Below are positions 1-7,365 of a stretch of DNA of 9,127 nucleotides, piece after piece. Source of the stretch: Gammaproteobacteria bacterium. Its GTDB lineage: Bacteria > Pseudomonadota > Gammaproteobacteria > SZUA-229. The first letter of the stretch is position 1. Each line of letters starts with the position of its first letter. The stretch is taken from assembly GCA_013138755.1 (NCBI GenBank), contig WTCC01000096.1:1-9127 (forward strand), written 5' to 3'. The notes below the pieces were generated by a model that saw only the letters and a list, made by a program, of their open reading frames with translations, was not told the DNA's origin and did no database searches. A program made the position numbers and the translations under genes.

Positions 1-120
1 ACAGAGTTAGCTGGTAAAAATAAAGCCGCGCAAAAAATTTATGACTCCTACAATAAGTTTTATAAACAGGTTTCAGCATGGCATGAGATATCAGAAAAAA
101 TATATTTTAATGTCAGATAG
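1..120 (+). CDS. TRAP transporter substrate-binding protein, C-terminal end (partial)
   Basis: Reading frame 1 is open from the left edge to TAG at 118-120 and encodes the last 39 residues of a protein whose start lies outside the window. The residues include a KIYDSYNKFYKQV stretch followed by AWHEISEKIYFNVR. This pattern (KxYDSYxxFxxxVxxWxxISExxYxxxR) is what I know from the C-terminal helices of periplasmic binding proteins of TRAP transporters of the mannitol/chloroaromatic type (FcbT1-like, COG4663). In such systems the protein captures an organic acid in the periplasm and hands it to the DctQ/DctM membrane pair. That pair is present in the window at 5992-7907 on the opposite strand and also looks FcbT-like, which supports the call. 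Only a short tail is visible, so the substrate and even the family remain an inference. Confidence 0.68.
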   Translation, partial: TELAGKNKAAQKIYDSYNKFYKQVSAWHEISEKIYFNVR

Positions 121-319
121 CCAGATACATTCAATGGCCGTGCTCTCTCCATGTGTTAAAAATTGTTGCCTTGATAAGCAGGATGTCTGTTTAGGCTGTG
201 GCCGCACAGTCGATGAGATCATTCGCTGGGGCGATGCCAGCGAAGATGAAAAGCTAGAGATATTGGCCGTATCAGCTAAAAGAAAAGAAAAACGAGCTGA
301 AATTTATAACAGATTTTAG
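110..319 (+). CDS. DUF1289 domain small cysteine-rich protein
   Basis: A 69-residue protein of the DUF1289 family, which is widespread in proteobacteria and of unknown function. The four-cysteine signature suggests metal or Fe-S binding, but this is not established. The sequence shows C15-x3-C19 and C27-x2-C30 with an extra C20, then the typical GRTVDEIIRW segment (residues 31-40) and a charged Lys/Glu-rich C-terminus. I chose ATG 110 because it overlaps the upstream stop by 11 nt (ATGTCAGATAG), a common coupling arrangement. ATG 134 would still keep the whole cysteine motif, and ATG 83 and ATG 41 lie in frame further upstream, inside the preceding gene. No clear Shine-Dalgarno sequence precedes any of them, so expression probably depends on translation of the upstream TRAP gene. 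Its stop codon overlaps the stop of the convergent DUF748 gene. Confidence 0.85.
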   Translation: MSDSQIHSMAVLSPCVKNCCLDKQDVCLGCGRTVDEIIRWGDASEDEKLEILAVSAKRKEKRAEIYNRF

Positions 320-2976
320 ATATTTACATCAACACCAGAAAAAGCCTTCGTATCAATTTGGTGCTCAGGATCACATAAGATCAAGCGATCATGCGTAATC
401 TTTGCAGTATCGATTAAATAGTTTTTAGTTACGTCCTGCCGTTCGGTGGCTAATTTCCGTAACGCGATAGTTTGCTTTTTGGATAAAGCTGGGTGGACTT
501 CTTTTTTATCTTTTTCATTCGTCTGTTTTAGATCTGGATAAAGTGAAAAGGCATCATCCTTATTAGTCATGCCGCATAGGGTTAAGTGAACCTGAGGTTT
601 TTCGGTTAATAATTTAGCCAGATTATCCAACTGTTTTTCGCCATCCGCAGGCAGTTTTGATGACCCTGGAGTAAAAGCTATCGGGTCAAAGTTCATCGCA
701 GTGGCAAGGTCAAATAAAACGTTACCACCGGCATAGATTAAACCGTAAGGCGTATAAAAGGTAATTAGAGTGACCGTTGCAGCTGCAGTCGTAGCTTTAA
801 CGATGGCGTGCATCGGGCTAAAATCCGGGTTACTTGTATCACCAGTAATAGGGATATCTAAATGAATACTGTCGTCTTTATTACGTAATAGAGTCAGCGT
901 TTGATTGAGCGGCATGCCCAATTCTTTATCGAGTTTTGCGGAGTCATCCTTACTCATGGGTTTGATATGGAATTGATAAAGCGACAGACCGATGTTGCTG
1001 TCCAGTTGTCCATCGACGGCAAGAAGTTCTAGGTCAGCATCCAACTGCCCACTTTTTATGATATGACCAATGGTTTTTTTGGTCTCAGGTGTTGCTGCGC
1101 GGAGATCAAAACCTTTAAGTTTACCTTTTGCGTCAAAGGAAAGTTTTTCTGCATACGGTCGGACGGTACCGGTTATATTGATCGTACTATGACGGATTGT
1201 TTTGGCAAAAAGTTTAAAAGGGCTATCTGAATCAGGTCGGTTAGATACTAAGTCATCAATATTAAATGTAAGTTTTGATAGCCCCACCTTCATAGATGGT
1301 TTAGTGGTGTTATCAGTAAACAATATGTCCTTGTCGGTTTTAATGTTGACCGACTTGATAGAGACAAGTATGGATTTGTTCTGGCTTGTCTGTTTATCAG
1401 TAGGCTTCGATTTTTCTTTTGCATTAGATTTTGGAATCCATTTATCATGTTCCCATGCGCCGTCTTTGTTTTTTGAAACATAGCTGGAGAGACCATCAAG
1501 GTCGATAGAATTGATTTTGATAGAGTCTTTAGCGTATTCAGTTTTACTTAGCGCCAGACTAGAAAAAGCGAGAGTAGCGTCCGAGCGTTTGTCACTACGT
1601 TGCAGCGCGGTAAGGTTTTTAATGACTAAGTTGTCAAAAGTCGCCTTGTCAATGTCATTTACGTCTAGATTGCTAAGGGTGATATTTTTTATATCAACCA
1701 GATCTCGCTTCAATGTTTGATTTGATACTGTGGTGTCGGTGGCGACCAGGTTGCCATTAATTGCAAGTTTGATATCGTCAGCACCTGTGGTCGACTTTAT
1801 GGATCCATCCCAGGAAATGTTTTTCTGAGTGAAGCAGTAATTAAGTTTGTTTGTGTTTTCGACGTAGCAAAAATCAGAATTATTGATGGCTATGTTGTCG
1901 AGAGAAAGCGTAAACGTGCTTGAATCTTTGTTTGCGTTTTTATTGGAGGTATCATCTGACGAAGGAGTCGGTGGTAGCCACTGCTGGTATTCCCAGTCGG
2001 TATTATTGAGTTTGACGAGATATAAGCCGGGCTCTTTGATGTCGATCGAATTAATAGCCAGTGAGTTAAGGTCGGTAAAGTTAATATCTTTAATCGATAA
2101 TTGTTGAAAACGGATAGCATCTTTGTGGTCGGTATCTTCACGCTGCAGAGCAGAAAGACCATTCATTTCGAGAGAGTCGATATGTATAGCGTTAAGGCCA
2201 GAGATGACGACATTTTTCAAGGTATTAGTCGATGATGTCAGAGGATATTTTTTAAGAATATTGTTAGTTATGGTTAGACCATTAAGTTGGAACGTGCCCG
2301 TCGAAGACAGTATCAGGTCTGTTGTTTCTGGAAGTTTAGGATCGATGGCGTAACCGATAGTGCCACCCCAGGTCATCTCTTTTAGATCAACGCAGTAATC
2401 GATAACTTTAGAGTCTTCAGCGGCATTGGCAAGATCGTTAGTATTTTGCAAGTAGCAAATATTGAGGTTAGTAAAAACTACTTCACCTAAAGATGCTGCC
2501 CAGGGTTTTGCTTTTTTATTTTCGATGTCAGCAGCTTGATCATCTGTTTCGGTGTCTGTTCCGCCGAGCGGGATGTGTACGCCGCCAACGATTAACTGGT
2601 CAGAGAAATGTTCTATATCGACAGAGAGCTCATCAAGTACTACTTTCGTCACAACGACTGTTTTTTTAGATAAAGGAGACCAGTGCCAGTGTATATCGAT
2701 TAAGCCAATATTGAATAATGGTTTGCCGTCCTTGCTACCTTTTGCGTTGATTAAGGAAACAGTGCCATCGAAAATGTTGATATTTATAGCTTCTATCGTT
2801 GAGTCGATATCACGCTTTTCTAACCATGATGTCGCACTATAAATTATAGTCTGCGGCAGAGCGAGTCGCACGGCTCCAAGTACTATAACGATGGAGAGTA
2901 GCGCAATAATAGTTCGGCCTTTCCATGGATTCGCCTGGTAAAAAGTTTTGATGTTCGACAGTGTTTGATTGGTCAT
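316..2976 (-). CDS. DUF748 / AsmA-like envelope protein with OmpA-like C-terminus
   Basis: An 886-residue protein. It has a short cytoplasmic N-terminus, one membrane anchor at about residues 22-41, then a long beta-rich region of alternating hydrophobic/polar strands, as in AsmA-like and DUF748 proteins. The typical DUF748 core is at about 535-765, including an LDIPITGDTSNPDFSP-type segment at 706-721. Residues about 766-870 resemble an OmpA-like domain: FTPGSSKL at 768-775, then R846, YL at 853-854 and R864 in the expected order. Residues 164-336 and 360-516 are two copies of one module. The body should be periplasmic. Known AsmA superfamily members (TamB, YhdP, YdbH in E. coli) act in phospholipid delivery to the outer membrane. 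A similar role here is inferred and fits the position 27 bp downstream of plsB. No Shine-Dalgarno sequence is seen before ATG 2976, suggesting coupling to plsB translation. Confidence 0.85.
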   Translation of the reverse strand: MTNQTLSNIKTFYQANPWKGRTIIALLSIVIVLGAVRLALPQTIIYSATSWLEKRDIDSTIEAININIFDGTVSLINAKGSKDGKPLFNIGLIDIHWHWSPLSKKTVVVTKVVLDELSVDIEHFSDQLIVGGVHIPLGGTDTETDDQAADIENKKAKPWAASLGEVVFTNLNICYLQNTNDLANAAEDSKVIDYCVDLKEMTWGGTIGYAIDPKLPETTDLILSSTGTFQLNGLTITNNILKKYPLTSSTNTLKNVVISGLNAIHIDSLEMNGLSALQREDTDHKDAIRFQQLSIKDINFTDLNSLAINSIDIKEPGLYLVKLNNTDWEYQQWLPPTPSSDDTSNKNANKDSSTFTLSLDNIAINNSDFCYVENTNKLNYCFTQKNISWDGSIKSTTGADDIKLAINGNLVATDTTVSNQTLKRDLVDIKNITLSNLDVNDIDKATFDNLVIKNLTALQRSDKRSDATLAFSSLALSKTEYAKDSIKINSIDLDGLSSYVSKNKDGAWEHDKWIPKSNAKEKSKPTDKQTSQNKSILVSIKSVNIKTDKDILFTDNTTKPSMKVGLSKLTFNIDDLVSNRPDSDSPFKLFAKTIRHSTINITGTVRPYAEKLSFDAKGKLKGFDLRAATPETKKTIGHIIKSGQLDADLELLAVDGQLDSNIGLSLYQFHIKPMSKDDSAKLDKELGMPLNQTLTLLRNKDDSIHLDIPITGDTSNPDFSPMHAIVKATTAAATVTLITFYTPYGLIYAGGNVLFDLATAMNFDPIAFTPGSSKLPADGEKQLDNLAKLLTEKPQVHLTLCGMTNKDDAFSLYPDLKQTNEKDKKEVHPALSKKQTIALRKLATERQDVTKNYLIDTAKITHDRLILCDPEHQIDTKAFSGVDVNI
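1429..1899 (-). repeat. Second copy of an internal protein module (DUF748 gene)
   Basis: Encodes residues about 360-516 of the DUF748 protein. It aligns by eye with residues 164-336 encoded at 1969-2487. Shared landmarks in order are a FCYVENTN motif (CYLQNTN in the other copy), a second Cys followed by a SWDGSI motif (TWGGTI), an ALQRSD motif (ALQRED), KINSIDLDG (AINSIDIKE) and a WEHDKWIPK end (WEYQQWLPP). The similarity is at protein level; I see no long DNA identity, so the duplication is old. Confidence 0.75.
1969..2487 (-). repeat. First copy of the internal protein module (DUF748 gene)
   Basis: Encodes residues about 164-336. Its landmarks are C174 in CYLQNTN, C195 before TWGGTI, ALQRED at 276-281, AINSIDIKE at 307-315 and WEYQQWLPP at 328-336. 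Each occurs in the same order in the second copy. This copy has a longer spacer between the two cysteines (20 residues against 10). Confidence 0.75.
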
Positions 2977-3003
2977 GAGGTGGTGATGAAGCTATTAAAA
3001 AAG

Positions 3004-5469
3004 TTAAAGGTTAGTCGAGGAGGTGCGCAGCATTTGTAATATGTTGTATTGCATATTTTTATCGAGTAAACGACGGGCATGCCTACCTACAGTTAGTGCT
3101 GTTTCGTTGAGCGCTAGTTTATTCGATTCGTTGACGTTTACATAGCCATAATCGATTAATGAATTAATGAAGTTAGCGATTAGTTTTTTATCAAAGAAGT
3201 CTGGCGAGTTGATCTCATACATTAGAGATAGTCGCTGGGCCATAAGATAGCAGCGTTCTTCAAGACGGGAACGAGTCAAAGTGTCTGAGCCAGACTCCGC
3301 TAGTAAAGCAAAAATCATGTAGTAAAGTTCTAGTAGTGGAGAAATTACTTGCGCAAGCGTTGTATGTTGCGCATGCAGCTCAGTCGTTAAAACGGGCTTG
3401 CTGAACAAATTTCTTTTATCATCATAGTTAATGAGTTGGCTGGAGACAAGATGCTCAAGAGTCTTGTCAATAACGTTTTCGATTTCTGACGGCGACCAGG
3501 GAAGAAAAAACTCAGACTTTAGAAAAGGATAAGTAATCTTAATATAACGGATGATGGCGTCGCGATCGATCTCAACGATGGTATTGAAACAGCAGGCGAT
3601 GAGAGACGGCATAACGAATAGATGCAGACTATTGTTACGATAGTAAGTCAGTAAAATTGCGTGTGGTTTGTCGAGGAAGATAAAATCTCCCATCTCATGT
3701 TTGCGACGTTTTACCAGGCCAAGTTTTTCTGCCTGCTGGATTTGTTGTGTTGAATCGAGAGTGGTAACAGTAATATGATCGGAATAGTTAAGCGCAGAAA
3801 TTAACTTGATATATTGTGACAGAGTTGATCGTAACTCTCCTTCATCCATGGTCTGGTTCGGTGAAGCAAGTAATGCGGTTGCAATTAAGTTAACGGCGTT
3901 AACGGAGCAGCTTTCATTAATGCGCTGCATGATGAGTTGTGACGTTTGACTGACTGTTGGTTTTAACCATTCCGGACGGTTTGTGTCATCGTATGGGATT
4001 TGTTTCCAGTCTTTATTTTGTATGGTTAGAATGTCATTGAGCAGGATGGCCTGACCAAAGCTTGTGGTTACTCGTCCGTGGAATCCGCGGATGCTAAAAA
4101 ATGAACGAATTGATCCGAACAGTGTTTCTGACTTTTTATCATCACCGGTAAGCTCGGCAAGATAAGCTTTACCTTCTATCATTTTTTCATAGCCGATATA
4201 GACGGGTATGAAGGCAATGGGACGTTTCTGGTATTTTAAAAAACTGCGCACCGTCATCGCCAGCATACCTGGCTTGGGCTGAAGTAGCCGGCCGGTTCGA
4301 CTACGACCACCTTCGATAAAATATTCGATAGGCATATTTGATGATACTTGTGATGCCAGGTATTCAAACATCACCGTTGAATACAGCGCATTGTCTTTGA
4401 AGCTTCGTCGTATAAAAAAAGCGCCTGCCTTGCGTAATACAGGGCCAACCACAGGCATATTCAGATTTTTCCCAGCTGCTATGTATGGTATCGCCAGTCC
4501 TTCATTGTGGATTACGTAGGATAGCAATAAGTAATCGATATGGCTTCTATGACACGGCACATAAACCAGTTCGTGCGTTAGTGCTAATGATTTTAGCGCC
4601 GCACTAAAATGAACATCGATACCTGAATAAAATTTATTCCAGAATGCGCTTAGCACGCGTTGTAGGATATGAATGGTGATATAACTGCGGTCAGCGACGA
4701 TTTCTTTTAAGTAGTTGTTGGCAATTTTGGTAGCCTGTAATGTTGAGATATTGTCTTGTTTAGCGCGCGCGTCGATGGCGCCAGAAATTTCTTTATTATC
4801 TAATAACGTTCTGATGAGTGTGCGGCGGTGAGATATATCGGGACCCAGAGTGGCTGTTCTAATTTTAATCAGTCGTTCTGATAAAACGGTCTGTAAATTA
4901 TCAACTGCGTTATCTCGTTGTGGTGCTTCATTAATTAATTCGCGAAAAGATATGGCCGGCGAAAACTGGATCAGTGTATTTTTACCATTGAACAGGATGG
5001 TAAAAAGTTTACGGGTACGCCCACCGAGACTCCAGGTGTCGGAGAATAAAACACGTAGCCAGTGTTTTTGTTTGGATACAGGTCGGCCCCAGAATATAAC
5101 GATAGGTACAAAATGAACATCGAGTTCGGGGTTTTCTTTTAGAGCATCATATATACCGCTCAGCATATGTGAATGTTTGGTTTTATTTTGTAACCATGAT
5201 TTTAACGGGCGCGACTGAGCCACTGTATAAACACAGTGCCACTGTTTCAATTGTTGATGTTTTATCCTTGAGCGCGGTCGCGTTAATTGCAGTGTGGCAC
5301 ATTCTTCTTCGAGAACCAGCAGGTCAGACCAGGCACGTGATTCGAGAACATAGACAACCTTGATGTTTTTATTGTTTTGTTGATAGTGAGTCAGTTCGGC
5401 AACGTCTGTTTTTATCCAAAGATAAAGTAGTTTCTGTGCCAAAAAATCGATGGGCGATGTTAGCTTCAT
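3004..5469 (-). CDS. plsB: Glycerol-3-phosphate 1-O-acyltransferase PlsB
   Basis: Acylates sn-glycerol-3-phosphate at position 1 with acyl-CoA or acyl-ACP to give lysophosphatidic acid, the first committed step of phospholipid synthesis at the inner membrane. The 821 residues compare with 807 in E. coli PlsB. All acyltransferase blocks are visible: block I HRSHID with catalytic H307 and D312; block II GAFFIRRSF at 349-357; block III EGGRSRTGR at 386-394; block IV IPVYIGYE at 421-428. Other PlsB landmarks match, such as GIDVHF just before block I and ATALLAS and MTYYRNNS-like stretches (here LTYYRNNS) in the C-terminal half. The start lies 5 nt past the sixA-like stop with no Shine-Dalgarno sequence, implying translational coupling. 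The gene sits between the phosphatase and the AsmA-like gene in one apparent operon. Confidence 0.97.
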   Translation of the reverse strand: MKLTSPIDFLAQKLLYLWIKTDVAELTHYQQNNKNIKVVYVLESRAWSDLLVLEEECATLQLTRPRSRIKHQQLKQWHCVYTVAQSRPLKSWLQNKTKHSHMLSGIYDALKENPELDVHFVPIVIFWGRPVSKQKHWLRVLFSDTWSLGGRTRKLFTILFNGKNTLIQFSPAISFRELINEAPQRDNAVDNLQTVLSERLIKIRTATLGPDISHRRTLIRTLLDNKEISGAIDARAKQDNISTLQATKIANNYLKEIVADRSYITIHILQRVLSAFWNKFYSGIDVHFSAALKSLALTHELVYVPCHRSHIDYLLLSYVIHNEGLAIPYIAAGKNLNMPVVGPVLRKAGAFFIRRSFKDNALYSTVMFEYLASQVSSNMPIEYFIEGGRSRTGRLLQPKPGMLAMTVRSFLKYQKRPIAFIPVYIGYEKMIEGKAYLAELTGDDKKSETLFGSIRSFFSIRGFHGRVTTSFGQAILLNDILTIQNKDWKQIPYDDTNRPEWLKPTVSQTSQLIMQRINESCSVNAVNLIATALLASPNQTMDEGELRSTLSQYIKLISALNYSDHITVTTLDSTQQIQQAEKLGLVKRRKHEMGDFIFLDKPHAILLTYYRNNSLHLFVMPSLIACCFNTIVEIDRDAIIRYIKITYPFLKSEFFLPWSPSEIENVIDKTLEHLVSSQLINYDDKRNLFSKPVLTTELHAQHTTLAQVISPLLELYYMIFALLAESGSDTLTRSRLEERCYLMAQRLSLMYEINSPDFFDKKLIANFINSLIDYGYVNVNESNKLALNETALTVGRHARRLLDKNMQYNILQMLRTSSTNL

Positions 5470-5474
5470 GACGG

Positions 5475-5933
5475 TTAATTAATGTGCGGTGTGATGTACC
5501 AGAGTATCTGGTATCGAGTTTCTTTTTTTTCCAGACAGATAACAGCGCTGTTTTGAAATTTGATGATATTCAAATCTTCATCATCGGTGATTAACGAAGT
5601 AACAAGCTTTTCAATATGAGGCAGGTGGCCAATATATAGTGCGTTACTCGTGGTTAAATGTTGTTTGATTAATGATATGTCATCATTTGGTGATAGGTGG
5701 TCTATATCTGATATTTTTGCCTGTTTCAAAATGGAAGAAAAAATCTCTGCGGTTTGCTGTGATCGTAATTTTTTACTGTGGAAAATATTAGTAACCGGTA
5801 TATCGGCTGCGCGTAATTGATTAGCCACAGATGTCGTTTGTTCTATGCCGTCTCTAGACAGAGGTCGTTCAGTGTCTTCCTCTTTATTAACGGCGAGTCC
5901 ATGTTGTGCAAAATAGAGCCTGTCGGCGGTCAT
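5475..5933 (-). CDS. sixA: SixA-like histidine phosphatase
   Basis: A 152-residue cytoplasmic protein of the histidine phosphatase (phosphoglycerate mutase-like) superfamily, closest to SixA, which in E. coli removes phosphate from phosphohistidine on signalling or PTS proteins. Visible landmarks are LYFAQHG at residues 6-12 with the phospho-accepting H11, RPLSRDG at 23-29, SKKLRSQQTAE at 53-63 with R57, and the second catalytic histidine H103 in IGHLPH. The classic RHG motif reads QHG here, so the phosphate-binding Arg is Gln10. I recall this variant in some SixA-like subfamilies, so activity may be kept but altered. The start is well supported by AAGGA 7 nt upstream. It lies 58 bp downstream of dctM and 5 bp upstream of plsB. 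The target protein is unknown; the symbol names the family. Confidence 0.85.
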   Translation of the reverse strand: MTADRLYFAQHGLAVNKEEDTERPLSRDGIEQTTSVANQLRAADIPVTNIFHSKKLRSQQTAEIFSSILKQAKISDIDHLSPNDDISLIKQHLTTSNALYIGHLPHIEKLVTSLITDDEDLNIIKFQNSAVICLEKKETRYQILWYITPHIN

Positions 5934-5940
5934 TGAATTG

Positions 5941-5945
5941 TCCTT
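5941..5945 (-). promoter_or_regulatory. Shine-Dalgarno sequence of the sixA-like gene
   Basis: AAGGA on the minus strand, 7 nt before ATG 5933. It is the clearest ribosome binding site in the window and fixes this start. It contrasts with the following genes plsB and DUF748, which have none. Confidence 0.75.
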
Positions 5946-5991
5946 ATGGTTTCTCTATAGGCTTACTTTTTACGCTTAATCGTTTGTGTTA

Positions 5992-7365
5992 TCAAGATAT
6001 TTGGCCAGGTAGCCAGGTGGCTAATGCTGGCCAGTAAGCAATCATCGCCATGACGATTAGTTGAATGGCAATAAAAGGAATCACGCCCTGGTAGATCTGC
6101 GTGGTCTTTATTTCTGGTGGCGCAACACCACGTAGATAGAACAGGGCAAAGCCAAAAGGTGGCGTGAGGAAAGAGGTCTGTAGATTAATCGCGATTAAGA
6201 TACCTAACCAGACAGGGTCGATGCCCATAGCTAATAAAACAGGGCCGACAATCGGTATGACAACAAATGTAATTTCGATGAAATCTAAAACGAAGCCAAG
6301 TAAAAACATCACCAGCATAACGATGAACAGCGCATGGTATTTACCGCCGCTGAGATCGCCCAGCATCTCCTGAATCAGTTCATCACCCTCAAAGCCTCGA
6401 AAGACTAAAGAGAATAGTGCTGCACCAATCAGAATCATAAAAACCATGCAGCTAACACGCGTGGTGCTGCGCACAACTTCTCTTAGAGTCTCCCGTGTTA
6501 ATTTATTTTTTGTCAGCGCCAATAGCATTGCACCAACAGCGCCGATAGATGCCGCTTCAGTTGGTGTGGCGACACCTGCGATGATAGAGCCCAGTACCGA
6601 AAGGATGAGAACCATCGGTGGTATCAAGCTTTTGACTACATCCTGACCTAGATGAGTATCGAAAGTTGTATGGTCATCGATGGCTGCAGGCATCGAGTCT
6701 TTATTAAAAAAGGCAACACCGGCTATGTACAGGATGTATAACGTGACTAACATGAACCCCGGAATTAAGGCGCCGACGAATAAGTCTCCTACAGAAATGG
6801 TCTCAGGAGAAAATATACCCATATCCAATTGTGCTTGTTGGTAGGCATTCGATAAGACATCGCCGAGTAACACTAAAACGATGGAAGGCGGAATAATTTG
6901 ACCCAGGGTGCCGGAAGCGCAGATGAGCCCGGTTGAGATTTTCGGATCATAGCCACGTTTTAACATCGTGGGTAATGATATTAGGCCCATGGTGACCACA
7001 GTGGCACCAACGATGCCGGTACTAGCAGCAAGTAGCATGCCGACAAGTATGACTGATATTCCTAGACCACCGCGGAGGTGGCCGAACAGGCGTGACATCG
7101 TGGTCAACAATTCATCGGCGATCTTTGAGCGTTCAAGCATCACGCCCATAAATACAAATAAGGGTACAGCGATTAAAATCTGATTGCTGATAATGCCGTA
7201 TAGTCGATTAGGTAAGGCTTCTAAAAATGCCGGGTCAAAGCTACCAGTTAACTCGCCAATGACAGAGAAAATCAGTGCAGTACCTGCCAGAGTAAAAGCG
7301 ACGGGGTAACCGATGAGTAGTAAAACAAAAACCGCGGCAAAAAGATAAAGAGACATGTATTCCAT
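5992..7365 (-). CDS. dctM: TRAP transporter large permease (DctM family, FcbT3-like)
   Basis: The large membrane subunit of a tripartite ATP-independent periplasmic transporter. It forms the ion-driven transport path in the inner membrane and works with DctQ and a periplasmic binding protein. The 457 residues are largely hydrophobic, with about a dozen membrane segments. Family landmarks are GYPVAFTLAG at 19-28, VPLFVFMGVMLERS at 67-80, ASTGIVGATVVTMG at 114-127, SGTLGQIIPPSI at 151-162, ATPTEAASIGAVGA at 266-279, DFIEITFVVIPIVGP at 361-375 and TSFLTPPFGFALF at 397-409. The D-F-I-E version of the late motif is what I associate with the mannitol/chloroaromatic group (COG4664). The start overlaps the dctQ stop by one base (TGATG), with GGTGA 9 nt upstream; Met4 (ATG 7356) is an alternative. 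The substrate cannot be read from the sequence. Confidence 0.93.
   Translation of the reverse strand: MEYMSLYLFAAVFVLLLIGYPVAFTLAGTALIFSVIGELTGSFDPAFLEALPNRLYGIISNQILIAVPLFVFMGVMLERSKIADELLTTMSRLFGHLRGGLGISVILVGMLLAASTGIVGATVVTMGLISLPTMLKRGYDPKISTGLICASGTLGQIIPPSIVLVLLGDVLSNAYQQAQLDMGIFSPETISVGDLFVGALIPGFMLVTLYILYIAGVAFFNKDSMPAAIDDHTTFDTHLGQDVVKSLIPPMVLILSVLGSIIAGVATPTEAASIGAVGAMLLALTKNKLTRETLREVVRSTTRVSCMVFMILIGAALFSLVFRGFEGDELIQEMLGDLSGGKYHALFIVMLVMFLLGFVLDFIEITFVVIPIVGPVLLAMGIDPVWLGILIAINLQTSFLTPPFGFALFYLRGVAPPEIKTTQIYQGVIPFIAIQLIVMAMIAYWPALATWLPGQIS

Noticed and set aside
41..109. Longer DUF1289 protein from ATG 41.
   Set aside because: These bases encode the conserved tail of the TRAP binding protein in frame 1, and the extra residues do not resemble DUF1289 proteins.
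191..208. Short hairpin CTGTG-GCCG-CACAG in the DUF1289 gene as a possible terminator for the minus-strand operon.
   Set aside because: The stem is only 5 bp and no T-tract follows on either strand.
4850..5116. Plus-strand open frame within plsB.
   Set aside because: The minus-strand PlsB protein here is strongly family-like, and the opposite frame has no recognisable domain or ribosome binding site.
5934..5991. A promoter or terminator between dctM and the sixA-like gene.
   Set aside because: A TATAGA box is present on the minus strand but without a -35 at proper spacing, and no stem with a T-tract was found; read-through is equally likely.
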